Assembly: GCF_000814845.2 (NCBI RefSeq)
Contig: NZ_CP010431.2
Location: 2,914,001-2,978,000, forward strand
Direction of reading: 5' to 3'
DNA: 64,000 nucleotides
From: Pandoraea sputorum
GTDB taxonomy: Bacteria > Pseudomonadota > Gammaproteobacteria > Burkholderiales > Burkholderiaceae
Positions 18,756 through 27,430 of the stretch are shown here, piece by piece; the stretch's first letter is position 1; each line of letters starts with the position of its first letter. Position numbers and translations under genes: made by a program. A model generated the notes under the pieces. The model saw only the letters and a list, made by a program, of their open reading frames with translations, ran no database searches and had not been told where the DNA came from.

Positions 18756-19685
18756 TCAGGACCCGGCAAAGAACGGTTTGCCCAGCGACGCCGGTGCGTT
18801 CAGCCGAATCGTCTGACGATTGCGGGAAATGATCACCAGCACGACGATGGTCGCCAGATACGGCAGGCTTGCGAGCGCTTGCGAAGGGATACGAATGCCC
18901 ATCGCCTGAGCCTGAAATTGCAGCGCCATGACCACCCCGAACAGCAGCGCGCCCAGCGCTGTGCGCCCGGGCCGCCATGTGGCGAAGACCACCAGCGCGA
19001 GCGCGATCCAGCCGCGTCCGGCCGTCAGATTCTCTTGCCACAGACGCAGATAGCCGACTGAGTAATAGGCACCGGCGAGTCCCGACATGGCGCCGCCGAA
19101 CAGCGTCGCGAAATAGCGAATCCGCACCACCGGATAGCCGATGGCATGGGCGACCGAAGGCGCTTCACCAATCGAGCGCAACACCAGACCGGCGCGGGTA
19201 CGGTAAAGGAACCATGCAATCGCCGCGAGCAGTGCGACCGACAAATACCCCAGCGGATTGAGCGAGAAGATCGACGCGCCCAGCACGGGAATCGACGACA
19301 GCCCGGGAATCGGCATATCGCGCAGCATCGGAATCGTTGCGTCGGTGTACGGACGACCGACATATGCCGACAGGCCGATGCCGAAGATCGTCAGCGCCAG
19401 ACCTGTCGCGACCTGATTGGCCATGAGCGAGAGCGTGAGCCACGCGAATACGGCCGACATGACGACGCCCGAGGCAATACCGGCGATGGCGCCCAGCCAG
19501 AGGCTACCTGTCTGCACGGTAACCGCGAACGCGCCGATGGCGCCCATGAGCATCGTGCCTTCCACACCGAGATTGAGCACGCCCGATTTCTCGGTGACCA
19601 GTTCGCCCAGCGCAGCGAGCATCAGGGGGATGGCGGCGATCACCGCACTTGCGGCCAGCGGCGTCAGCAGATTGATCCAGTCCAT
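18756..19685 (-). CDS. Nucleoside ABC transporter permease (BmpD/NupC-type)
   Basis: A 309-residue inner-membrane permease of the branched-chain/BMP superfamily with about eight to ten membrane helices. The early stretch LVTEKSGVLNLGVEGTMLMGA is the conserved signature of the second permease in BMP-type nucleoside importers. It sits 10 bases after the first permease gene and 89 bases before the BMP lipoprotein gene, so the four form one operon. It pairs with the preceding permease to form the channel. Confidence 0.87.
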   Translation of the reverse strand: MDWINLLTPLAASAVIAAIPLMLAALGELVTEKSGVLNLGVEGTMLMGAIGAFAVTVQTGSLWLGAIAGIASGVVMSAVFAWLTLSLMANQVATGLALTIFGIGLSAYVGRPYTDATIPMLRDMPIPGLSSIPVLGASIFSLNPLGYLSVALLAAIAWFLYRTRAGLVLRSIGEAPSVAHAIGYPVVRIRYFATLFGGAMSGLAGAYYSVGYLRLWQENLTAGRGWIALALVVFATWRPGRTALGALLFGVVMALQFQAQAMGIRIPSQALASLPYLATIVVLVIISRNRQTIRLNAPASLGKPFFAGS

Positions 19686-19695
19686 GCTGCGCTCC

Positions 19696-20802
19696 TCACG
19701 CGTCGCGCGTCAGCGCACGAGCGCGCCGACGCAGTCGGTAGTTCACAAACACGTCGCAGCCCAGCAAGCTGAACAGCAGCAGCCCCTGGAACACGCCGCT
19801 GATGGCTTTGGGCAATTGGAGCGACGTCTGCACCGCTTCGCCGCCGAGATACAGCAGCGCCATGAGCAGACTCGCCAGCACAATGCCTACCGGATGCAAC
19901 CGGCCGACAAACGCGACGATGATGGCCGTGAAGCCATACCCCGGCGCCCACGTCGCCTGCAGTTGCCCCACCGGCCCCGCCACCTCGCCCGTCCCGGCAA
20001 GCCCGGCCGCCGCGCCACCGATCAGCAACGCGAGCCAGACGGCGCGCGGTTCCGAATAACCGGCATAACGTGCAGCGAGCGGTGCGAGCCCTCCGACTTC
20101 CATGCGGTATCCCGCGAAGCTCTTTCGCATGAAGAACCACGCAAGCAGCACCGCCGCCACGGCCATGAAGATCGAGGCATTCAGACGTGTACCTCGCCAT
20201 GTCGCCCAGTGCCAGTCACCGAAAAAACGCGGGAAAAGCGCTTCGCGGCTGAAGTTGATGGACTGTGGGAAGTTCATCCCATGCGGGTCTTGCCACGGTC
20301 CGCTGACCAGATAGATCAGCAGTTGCGTAGCGACGTAGGTGAGCATCAGGCTCACAAGAATCTCATTGGCGTTGAAGCGCACGCGCAGCAGCGCCGGGAT
20401 CGCGGCCCACAGCATGCCGCCGAGCGCACCGGCCAGCATCATCAGCGGCAGCAGCCACGCGCCGCCATGACCGTCGAAATGAATCGCCACGCCGGACGCG
20501 AAGATCCCGCCGAGCAACAGTTGCCCTTCTGCGCCGATGTTCCAGACGTTCGCGCGATAGCCGATGGCAAGCCCCAACGCGATCAGGCACAGCGGCGACG
20601 CCTTGAGCAGCAACTCCGACCAGCCGTTCAGACTGCTGATCGGCGCGAGGAAGAATGCGGCCATCGCCTGCGCCGGATTCTTGCCGAGAAAGCTGAAGAT
20701 AAGCACGCCGCCAGCCAACGTGATGAGCGTGGCCACCAGCGGCATCGCGAGTCGCATGGTGCGGGAGGGACTTGGCCGTGGCTCAAGCGTGAAATCGAAC
20801 AT
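19696..20802 (-). CDS. Nucleoside ABC transporter permease (NupB-type)
   Basis: A 368-residue permease with a short cytoplasmic N-tail and about ten membrane helices. The stretch GLAIGYRANVWNIGAEGQLLLGG is the equivalent signature of the first permease in BMP-type importers. It is followed after 10 bases by the second permease gene and preceded by the ATPase gene with a 123-base gap that has no visible terminator. Confidence 0.87.
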   Translation of the reverse strand: MFDFTLEPRPSPSRTMRLAMPLVATLITLAGGVLIFSFLGKNPAQAMAAFFLAPISSLNGWSELLLKASPLCLIALGLAIGYRANVWNIGAEGQLLLGGIFASGVAIHFDGHGGAWLLPLMMLAGALGGMLWAAIPALLRVRFNANEILVSLMLTYVATQLLIYLVSGPWQDPHGMNFPQSINFSREALFPRFFGDWHWATWRGTRLNASIFMAVAAVLLAWFFMRKSFAGYRMEVGGLAPLAARYAGYSEPRAVWLALLIGGAAAGLAGTGEVAGPVGQLQATWAPGYGFTAIIVAFVGRLHPVGIVLASLLMALLYLGGEAVQTSLQLPKAISGVFQGLLLFSLLGCDVFVNYRLRRRARALTRDA

Positions 20803-20925
20803 GGTGTCTGATGAATCGATGAAGACATTACGGTGTTTCAGTTAGCGAGCAGTCGTACGTCACGCACCGAAACACGTCGAAAAAGGAAAATGCTGCGTTC
20901 GCCCGTGATTGCCCGTGCTTGCCCG

Positions 20926-22473
20926 TCAGGCTGTCGCTGCAGTGCGTTCTCCCGGGCCACCGGGGAACATCCCCGCCATCCACAGACCGATCTCACGCGC
21001 GTCGGTCTGCTCAGGCTTACGCACCGGCGACAAGCGTCCCTGCGCCAGCACGGTAATCCGGTCGCAAATCTCGAACAGCTCGTCGAGTTCTTCGGACAGC
21101 ACCAGCACGGCCACGCCGCGCGCCGACAGGTCCAGCAATTGCTGCCGGATGAAGGCCGCAGCCCCGACGTCCACGCCCCACGTCGGTTGCGCCACCACCA
21201 GCACCCGCGGCTCCTGCAAAATCTCGCGTCCGACGATGAACTTCTGCAAATTGCCGCCCGAGAGGCTTTGCGCGGCAGCGTCCGGGCCACCGGCCTTCAC
21301 GTTGAAGCGCTCGATGCAAAGCGTGGCGAACTTACGCAACGTGCCACGACGAATCCATCCCCCGCGAAGCAAGCCAAGATGCGCCGTGCCCGACGCGCCC
21401 AGCAGGGCGTTATCCGTGAGCGACAGGCTCGGCACTGCCCCGCGCCCAAGACGCTCCTCCGGGACGAAGGCGAGTCCGAGCCGTCGCCGTGTGGCGGCGC
21501 CCATGCGGCCGACCGCGCGGTCGTGCAGCGCAATGGCCTCCGCTTGCGGTGCGCGCGCTTCGCCCGAGAGCGCTGCCAGTAGTTCCGCCTGCCCGTTGCC
21601 GGACACCCCCGCGATCCCCACGATCTCGCCCGCATGTACATCGAGATTGACGTCATGCAGCGAGGTCCCGAACGGATCTTCACTCGGCATCGAAAGGTTC
21701 TTGAGCGACAGCAGCACGTCGCCCGGCTGATGCGCGCGACGTTCGATCTGAGGCAACGCGCGTCCGATCATCATCTGCGCCAGCGTCTCGGCCGTTTCCT
21801 CACGCGGCACGGCGTGACCGGAGACGCGCCCGCCGCGCAACACGGTCGCGCGGTCGCAGAGGTCGCGAATTTCGTCGAGTTTGTGACTGATATAGACGAT
21901 GCTGCATCCCTCGGCGGCGAGGCGGCGCAACGTCGTGAAGAGTTTCTGGACGGCCTGCGGCGTGAGCACCGAGGTCGGCTCATCCATGATGAGCAGACGA
22001 GGATTCTGCAACAGGCAGCGCACGATCTCCACGCGCTGACGCTCGCCGACCGACAAGCTATGTACGTGGCGCACCGGATCGACCTCAAGCCCATACTGGG
22101 TCGAGACCTCGCGGATGCGATTGGCCAGCGCCTTGAGATCGCGACCGGCGTCGTCGAGCGCAAGCGAAATGTTCTCGGCGACGGTCAGCGTCTCAAACAA
22201 TGAGAAATGCTGGAAGACCATGCCAATGCCGAGCTTGCGCGCCGCGGCCGGACTGTCGATGCGAACCGGTTGGCCTTCCCACAGGATTTCCCCGGCGTCG
22301 GGGCGTACGGCACCGTAGATGATCTTCATCAACGTGCTTTTGCCTGCGCCGTTCTCACCCAGTACAGCGTGGATCTCGCCGGGTAATACGCTCAACGCGA
22401 TGTCGTCGTTGGCCACCACGCTCGGATAGCGTTTGGTGATGCCGGTCAGCGCCAGACGTGGCGTCGATTGCAT
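20926..22473 (-). CDS. Duplicated ATPase of the nucleoside ABC importer
   Basis: A 515-residue protein with two fused ABC ATPase domains, the arrangement of sugar/nucleoside importers (RbsA, NupO). Domain 1: Walker A GENGAGKST (about 37-45), signature LSVGERQRVEI, DEPTSVL. Domain 2 is atypical as usual in this family: GVSGNGQAE in place of Walker A, signature SLSGGNLQKF, and AQPTWGVD in place of DEPT. The frame is open to an ATG at 22581 with AAGGTGG upstream, which would add 36 residues not seen in relatives; the start at 22473 gives the family length but has a weak ribosome site. First gene of the operon, divergent from the LysR gene. Confidence 0.85.
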   Translation of the reverse strand: MQSTPRLALTGITKRYPSVVANDDIALSVLPGEIHAVLGENGAGKSTLMKIIYGAVRPDAGEILWEGQPVRIDSPAAARKLGIGMVFQHFSLFETLTVAENISLALDDAGRDLKALANRIREVSTQYGLEVDPVRHVHSLSVGERQRVEIVRCLLQNPRLLIMDEPTSVLTPQAVQKLFTTLRRLAAEGCSIVYISHKLDEIRDLCDRATVLRGGRVSGHAVPREETAETLAQMMIGRALPQIERRAHQPGDVLLSLKNLSMPSEDPFGTSLHDVNLDVHAGEIVGIAGVSGNGQAELLAALSGEARAPQAEAIALHDRAVGRMGAATRRRLGLAFVPEERLGRGAVPSLSLTDNALLGASGTAHLGLLRGGWIRRGTLRKFATLCIERFNVKAGGPDAAAQSLSGGNLQKFIVGREILQEPRVLVVAQPTWGVDVGAAAFIRQQLLDLSARGVAVLVLSEELDELFEICDRITVLAQGRLSPVRKPEQTDAREIGLWMAGMFPGGPGERTAATA

Positions 22474-22688
22474 GGAAAGGGTCACTGGCGGAGTCTGACT
22501 GAGTCTGAGTTCGGGACTTGGGCGGTCCGAAAATACCCAATTCACGGCGAAATGTCGAGTCTGTGTCATTAACAAGGACATCTAAGGCCACCTTACGAAC
22601 GACGCGCGTCTATTTTAGTGATAGGGACTTTCCGCTATAGAGGCCCCCGGCCTTGTCCTTCATAATGATTTACTTATGCACTACAGGG

Positions 22689-22703
22689 TCCGACATATTC
22701 GGA
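22689..22703. promoter_or_regulatory. Candidate operator between the importer and LysR genes
   Basis: A 15-base palindrome, TCCGA CATAT TCGGA, just upstream of the LysR start. A LysR-type regulator commonly binds such a dyad to control itself and the divergent operon. Prediction from symmetry and position only. Confidence 0.35.
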
Positions 22704-22717
22704 TCGTTATATTTCTC

Positions 22718-23656
22718 ATGAGCCAAAACCGCGAACCGATTGACACTTATTTGCTGCGCGTTCTTCACACTTTGTTGATCGAGCGCAGCGTGACGCGTGC
22801 GGCCGTCAAACTGAATCAGTCGCAGCCGGCGATCAGCGCTGCGCTGCGCCGTTTGCGCGACATTACCGGTGATCCGCTGCTGGTTCGAGGCAAATCGGGC
22901 ATGGTGCCGACCGAGTACGGCCAGTCGTTGCTGGAGCCGACGCAAAACGCATTGCGCGAAATCGAGCGCATTACGGTGCAGCAATCGAATTTCGACCCAG
23001 CCACAACGGTGCGCACGTTCCGTATCGGCTCGCCCGACTATCTGAATACGCTGTTCGTGCCGACGGTCGTCGAACGTTTTCGCCAGCAAGCCCCCAACGC
23101 GCAACTGGAACTGCACTCGCTCGGCCCCGCCTTCGACTATGAACACGCGCTCGAAGACGGCAAAGTGGATATCGTCATCGGCAACTGGCCGGAACCGCCC
23201 GAGCAGCTTCACCTCTCGAATCTGTTCGTCGACCAGATCGTGTGTCTGGTCCGTAATACGCATCCGTACGCCAAGCGCGGGCTCACGCTGGAGCAATACC
23301 TCGGCAGCCCGCACCTCGCGCCGACCCCCTACTCCGTCGCCCAGCGCGGTGCGATCGACATGCACCTCGCGCGCGAGCGTCTGAAGCGCAATGTGGTCGT
23401 CACGATTCCGTACTTCAATCTGGCGCCGTATGTCCTGCTCAAATCCGATCTGATTTTCACGACGACGCGCCTGTTTGCCGACCACTACGCGGAATTCCTG
23501 CCGCTCACGGTGCTGGAAACGCCCATCGATTTCCCGCCGATGCAGTACTACCAGTTGTGGCACGAGCGTACGCACTATTCGGACGAAGTGCGCTGGCTGC
23601 GCAGTGTGATTTCCGACGCAACGCGCACTCTGCTGGAATCGCGTACGCCGTCCTGA
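22718..23656 (+). CDS. LysR-type regulator, probable controller of purine uptake/catabolism
   Basis: A 312-residue LysR-family protein: HTH at about 15-75 (LLIERSVTRAAVKLNQSQPAISAALRRL without a gap), then the two-lobed effector domain starting near RTFRIGSPDYLN. The HTH and effector start resemble the NodD/NahR/LinR-like group. It lies between the divergent nucleoside importer and the convergent deaminase-permease operon, which suggests a role in purine use; the effector is unknown. The frame opens at 22676, but the ATG at 22718 gives a normal N-terminus. Confidence 0.85.
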   Translation: MSQNREPIDTYLLRVLHTLLIERSVTRAAVKLNQSQPAISAALRRLRDITGDPLLVRGKSGMVPTEYGQSLLEPTQNALREIERITVQQSNFDPATTVRTFRIGSPDYLNTLFVPTVVERFRQQAPNAQLELHSLGPAFDYEHALEDGKVDIVIGNWPEPPEQLHLSNLFVDQIVCLVRNTHPYAKRGLTLEQYLGSPHLAPTPYSVAQRGAIDMHLARERLKRNVVVTIPYFNLAPYVLLKSDLIFTTTRLFADHYAEFLPLTVLETPIDFPPMQYYQLWHERTHYSDEVRWLRSVISDATRTLLESRTPS

Positions 23657-23871
23657 TATCGATTCGCTCTGAGGGGCTGTGCCGTTTTTACCGGCGGAGC
23701 GGCCCCCACCGCCCCGCCGAACCGCACGGCAGCGTTCCCCATGCACAGGAACGCCACCCCGACTTCCCGCTTGCCCATCGCCACGCCGGAACCGACTCAC
23801 CCGAATCTGACGATTAGGGTGAGCAGTCCCGCGACCTCACACCATGAATGTGCGGCCGGTGTGGCAACGCC

Positions 23872-25230
23872 TTATCGGGAAGCCTCGGCCAGTTGCCGCG
23901 CCAGCGCGTTGTGATGCGTCACGAGCGACGGCAGGTCGAGCGTCGTCAGACGCCCTTCGCGCACCACCACCCGTCCGTTCACCACGCTGTACGCGGCTTG
24001 TCCAGGATTGCAGAAAACGAGCGCCGCCACGGGGTCGTGCAGACCACCCGCCATGCCGACGCCACGCGTATCGAACGCTACGAAATCCGCCGCCATGCCC
24101 GCCGCGAGCACGCCGATGTCGTCGCGCCCCAGCACGCGCGCGCCGCCGAGCGTCGCGATCTCCAGCGCTTCACGCGCCGTCATCGCGCTCGGGCCGAATC
24201 CGACCCGTTGCAGCAGCAGCGCCTGACGCGCTTCGTTGATCATGCTCGCCGCATCGTTGGACGCCGAGCCGTCCACACCCAGCCCGACAGGCACCCCGGC
24301 GTCGCGCATCCGGCGAATCGGGGCGATGCCCGACGCGAGCCGCATGTTCGAGCACGGGCAATGTGCCACGCCAGTGCCGGTTTTCGCGAAGAGCGCGATC
24401 CCCGCGTCGTCGAGCTGAACGCAGTGGGCGTGCCACACATCGTGACCGACCCAGCCGAGATCCTGCGCGTACTCGGCTGGCGTCATGCCGAACTTCTCGC
24501 GGCTGTAGGCAATGTCGTTGACGTTCTCGGCCAGATGGGTGTGCAACGACACGCCGTAGTGGCGCGCCATCGTGGCCGACTCGCGCATCAGGTCACGGCT
24601 CACCGAGAACGGCGAGCAAGGCGCGACGACCACACGCAACATCGCGTAACGGCCTTCGTCGTGGTACGTCTCGATGAGACGCTGCGTGTCTTTGAGAATG
24701 GCATCTTCACGCTCGACCACACGGTCGGGCGGTAGTCCGCCCTGACTCTGACCAACGCTCATGCTGCCCCGGCTTGCGTGAAAGCGCATGCCGATCTCAG
24801 CGGCGGCTTCGATGCTGTCGTCGAGCTTGCAACCGTTCGGGTAGATGTAGAGATGGTCGCTCGACGTGGTGCAGCCCGAGAGCAGCAGTTCGGCCATCGC
24901 CGTCTTCGTTGAGACGCGAATCATCTCCGGCGTGAGGTTTGCCCACACCGGATAGAGGTTCGTCAGCCAATTGAACAGTTCGCCGTCCTGCGCAGCCGGA
25001 ATGGCCCGCGTGAGGCTCTGGTACATGTGGTGATGCGTGTTGACCAGACCCGGAATGACGACGTGCCCCGTCAGATCGAGCACCTCATCGGCGCTCGTCG
25101 GCAGCGTATCGCTGGTGCCGACGGCCACGATCCGATTGTCTTCGATGTACAACCCGCCGCGCGCGATTTCGCGGCGACCGGCGTCCATCGTGACCAGCAC
25201 TTCGGCATTCTTGACAAGCAAGGTTTTCAT
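23872..25230 (-). CDS. 8-oxoguanine deaminase-like amidohydrolase
   Basis: A 452-residue amidohydrolase of the ATZ/TRZ-guanine deaminase group. Metal ligands visible: HHH in NTHHHMYQS (about 66-68), HTHLAEN (about 235-241), the HAHCVQLD stretch (about 268) and the catalytic Asp in GVDGSASND (about 319). The TSSDHLYIYPNG and GGLPPD segments match the proteobacterial 8-oxoguanine deaminases (Pseudomonas aeruginosa Pa0142 type), which convert 8-oxoguanine to urate. Guanine deaminase activity is an alternative. Its ATG overlaps the stop codon of the permease gene (TGATG), so the two are translationally coupled and the product probably feeds the urate pathway nearby. Confidence 0.85.
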   Translation of the reverse strand: MKTLLVKNAEVLVTMDAGRREIARGGLYIEDNRIVAVGTSDTLPTSADEVLDLTGHVVIPGLVNTHHHMYQSLTRAIPAAQDGELFNWLTNLYPVWANLTPEMIRVSTKTAMAELLLSGCTTSSDHLYIYPNGCKLDDSIEAAAEIGMRFHASRGSMSVGQSQGGLPPDRVVEREDAILKDTQRLIETYHDEGRYAMLRVVVAPCSPFSVSRDLMRESATMARHYGVSLHTHLAENVNDIAYSREKFGMTPAEYAQDLGWVGHDVWHAHCVQLDDAGIALFAKTGTGVAHCPCSNMRLASGIAPIRRMRDAGVPVGLGVDGSASNDAASMINEARQALLLQRVGFGPSAMTAREALEIATLGGARVLGRDDIGVLAAGMAADFVAFDTRGVGMAGGLHDPVAALVFCNPGQAAYSVVNGRVVVREGRLTTLDLPSLVTHHNALARQLAEASR

Positions 25231-26603
25231 CAATGCGCCTCCAGGCCCATACCCGATCCGTTCTTCTCACCGTGGCCGTTGCCATGCGTCACCGGCGCTT
25301 TGAAGCCGTTGAAGTAGGCGTTCAGGATCACGGCGGACAGCGTAGCGAGCAGAATCCCGCTATGCAGCAACGGCGCGAGCTGTTCCGGCATCTTCGCAAA
25401 GAACTTGTTCGAGGCGACCGGAATCATCGCCATACCGATGCTGATGGCTACGATATACAGGTTGTAGCGGTTATGCGAGTAGTCGACCTTGGACAGGATC
25501 TTGATGCCCGTGGCGAGCACCATGCCGAACATCACAACGCCCGCGCCGCCCAGCACGAACTGGGGAATGGACGCCACGACGACCGACATCTTCGGAATCA
25601 GGCCGAACACGAGCAGGATGACGCCGGCCGAGGCACATACCCAGCGGCTCTTCACGCCCGTCACGCCAACGAGACCGATGTTCTGCGAGAACGAGGTATG
25701 CGGGAAGGTGTTGAACAGGCCGCCGATGACGGTTGCGACACCGTCGACACGCAAACCAGCGACCAGCGCCTTCTCATCCACCGGCTTGCCGACGATCTCG
25801 CCCAGCGCGAGGAACATACCCGTCGACTCGATGAACGTAATCAGAATCACGATCGTGAGCGTCACGATGGCCCACGGATCGAACACCGGCATGCCGAAGT
25901 GGAACGGCAGCACGACGTCGAACCATTTCACCTGATCGAGACCGTCGAAGTTCACTTTGTGCAGCAACAGTGCAATGCCGAATCCGAAAAGGATGCCGAG
26001 CAGCACGGCGATGTTCGAGAAGAAACCCTTCACGAAGCGCGTGATCAGCAAGATGAAGATCAGCACCGCAAACGACACCCCGAGGTAGACCGGGTCGCCA
26101 TAGTCCGGGTTGCCCACGCCGCCGGCCGCCCAGTTGATGCCCACGCCGATGATGGTCAGCCCGATGGACGTAATGACGATGCCCGTCACGATCGGCGGGA
26201 AGAAGCGCAGCAGCTTGCCAACGAGTGGCGCGATCAGCGTACCGATGATGCCGGAGGCAATGGTCGCCCCGAAGATACCGGGCAAGCCTAGCGAGGGGTT
26301 CGTGCCGATGGCGAGCATCGGCCCGACGGCGGCAAACGTGACCGCCATGATGACGGGCATACGGATACCGAAGCGGCCCACACCGACGCTTTGAATCAGC
26401 GTGGCGATGCCGCAGCACATCAGATCGGCAGAGATCAGAAACGCAATCTGATCTTTAGGCAGACCCAGCGCGCCGCCGATGATAAGCGGCACGGCGACTG
26501 CGCCCGCGTACATCACCAGAACGTGTTGCAGGCCCAGCATGAACAATTTTCCGATCGGCAGTCGCTCGTCGACCGGATCCACGGTATTGGTTGTCACACT
26601 CAT
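25230..26603 (-). CDS. NCS2-family xanthine/urate permease
   Basis: A 457-residue nucleobase:proton symporter with 14 membrane segments. Diagnostic motifs: GLQHVLVMYAGA in the first helix, the substrate-site Glu in TFIESTGMFLALGE (about 263-276), and NTFPHTSFSQNIGLVGVTGVKSR (about 306-328). Its relatives (UacT, XanQ/XanP) import urate and xanthine. Co-occurrence with 8-oxoguanine deaminase and the urate genes favours urate/xanthine or 8-oxoguanine. The tail is Gly/His-rich. Start preceded by GGAGAC; the first gene of a two-gene operon divergent from uraH-puuD. Confidence 0.88.
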   Translation of the reverse strand: MSVTTNTVDPVDERLPIGKLFMLGLQHVLVMYAGAVAVPLIIGGALGLPKDQIAFLISADLMCCGIATLIQSVGVGRFGIRMPVIMAVTFAAVGPMLAIGTNPSLGLPGIFGATIASGIIGTLIAPLVGKLLRFFPPIVTGIVITSIGLTIIGVGINWAAGGVGNPDYGDPVYLGVSFAVLIFILLITRFVKGFFSNIAVLLGILFGFGIALLLHKVNFDGLDQVKWFDVVLPFHFGMPVFDPWAIVTLTIVILITFIESTGMFLALGEIVGKPVDEKALVAGLRVDGVATVIGGLFNTFPHTSFSQNIGLVGVTGVKSRWVCASAGVILLVFGLIPKMSVVVASIPQFVLGGAGVVMFGMVLATGIKILSKVDYSHNRYNLYIVAISIGMAMIPVASNKFFAKMPEQLAPLLHSGILLATLSAVILNAYFNGFKAPVTHGNGHGEKNGSGMGLEAH

Positions 26604-27039
26604 TGCGTCTCCGTCCCTCGGGGGGCTGTTTAATATCTATTTTTGGGTGACTCAATGGTGCAGGTCGACGCACTTTGCGGCAAGACCACGGGAGGCTATA
26701 GTGTTTTTTTCATGGAACGTATGCATGAATGCTTATCTTGCGTCTCGGGTTTTCCCCAAGCATGCACGTAACCATTGGGCTTCCCGGGCGATCCGTCCCC
26801 TGTCGCGAAAACGGCTCATACGTGATGCGTTATACGCTGGATAACCGAATCCAATAGTCCTCCAAAAAATCCCAATTCCGGTGCACGCGGCGTACGCTTC
26901 AGACGTCGGGATGCCATATTGAAGCGCGTCATCTTTTTGTCCTGCATAACGGGGTATGTGCGCGTTTTTATCTTTGGTATTGCGCGCGTTGCCGAGCCGC
27001 CATCTCCCTACAATGCACCCATCCATCACAGGAGACATC
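26604..27039. other. Divergent control region between the purine permease and uraH
   Basis: A 436-base stretch between divergent operons. Ribosome sites GGAGAC (permease, minus strand) and GGAGACAT (uraH) are clear. A possible uraH promoter is TTGAAG (26919-26924) with CATAAC (26944-26949), but the spacing is 19 bases and the match weak. The minus-strand open frame 26733-27179 is not protein-like. No riboswitch was recognised by eye. Confidence 0.4.
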
Positions 27040-27390
27040 ATGGGACGACTGACTACCCACGTACTAGATACATCGCACGGCAAGCCGGGCGCGGGCATCC
27101 GTGTCGAGCTGTGGCGCGTGGACGGCGAGCGCCGTTCGCTGCGCGACGTGCAAACGAATGCCGACGGCCGCTGCGACAAGCCGCTGCTCGAAGGTGAGGA
27201 ATTCGCCGCAGGCGAATACGAGTTGGTGTTTCACGCGGGCGACTATTTCGCCGCACAGGGCGTGGAAGTGCCGTCGCCGCGCTTCGTGGATCGTGTGGTG
27301 CTGCGTTTTGGCATCGCGGAGCCTTCCCAGCATTACCACGTGCCCCTTCTGGTGTCGCCGTGGAGCTTTTCAACGTATCGCGGTAGCTAA
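27040..27390 (+). CDS. uraH: 5-hydroxyisourate hydrolase
   Basis: A 116-residue transthyretin-related protein. It has the family's normal length, the N-terminal LTTHVLDTSHGKPG (active-site His6), an Arg in the VELWR strand, and the diagnostic C-terminal YRGS. It hydrolyses 5-hydroxyisourate to OHCU, the second step of urate breakdown, as a cytoplasmic tetramer. The start at 27040 follows GGAGACATC; the upstream open frame to 26956 is not conserved-looking. Followed after 40 bases by puuD, which supplies its substrate. Confidence 0.95.
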   Translation: MGRLTTHVLDTSHGKPGAGIRVELWRVDGERRSLRDVQTNADGRCDKPLLEGEEFAAGEYELVFHAGDYFAAQGVEVPSPRFVDRVVLRFGIAEPSQHYHVPLLVSPWSFSTYRGS

Positions 27391-27430
27391 ATCGCGAACG
27401 TGAACGTCAGGCAGTTGAGGAGAACATAAG

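Noticed and set aside
19417..20811. 464-codon open frame opposite the two nucleoside permeases
   Set aside because: It spans two well-supported genes on the other strand and their junction; hydrophilic low-complexity translation.
26604..26760. Xanthine or purine riboswitch in the permease leader
   Set aside because: The context would fit, but I could not recognise a consensus fold by eye. A covariance-model search with the xanthine (NMT1) and purine riboswitch models would decide.
26733..27179. 148-codon minus-strand open frame between permease and uraH
   Set aside because: Overlaps uraH on the other strand, lacks conserved-looking sequence and a ribosome site.
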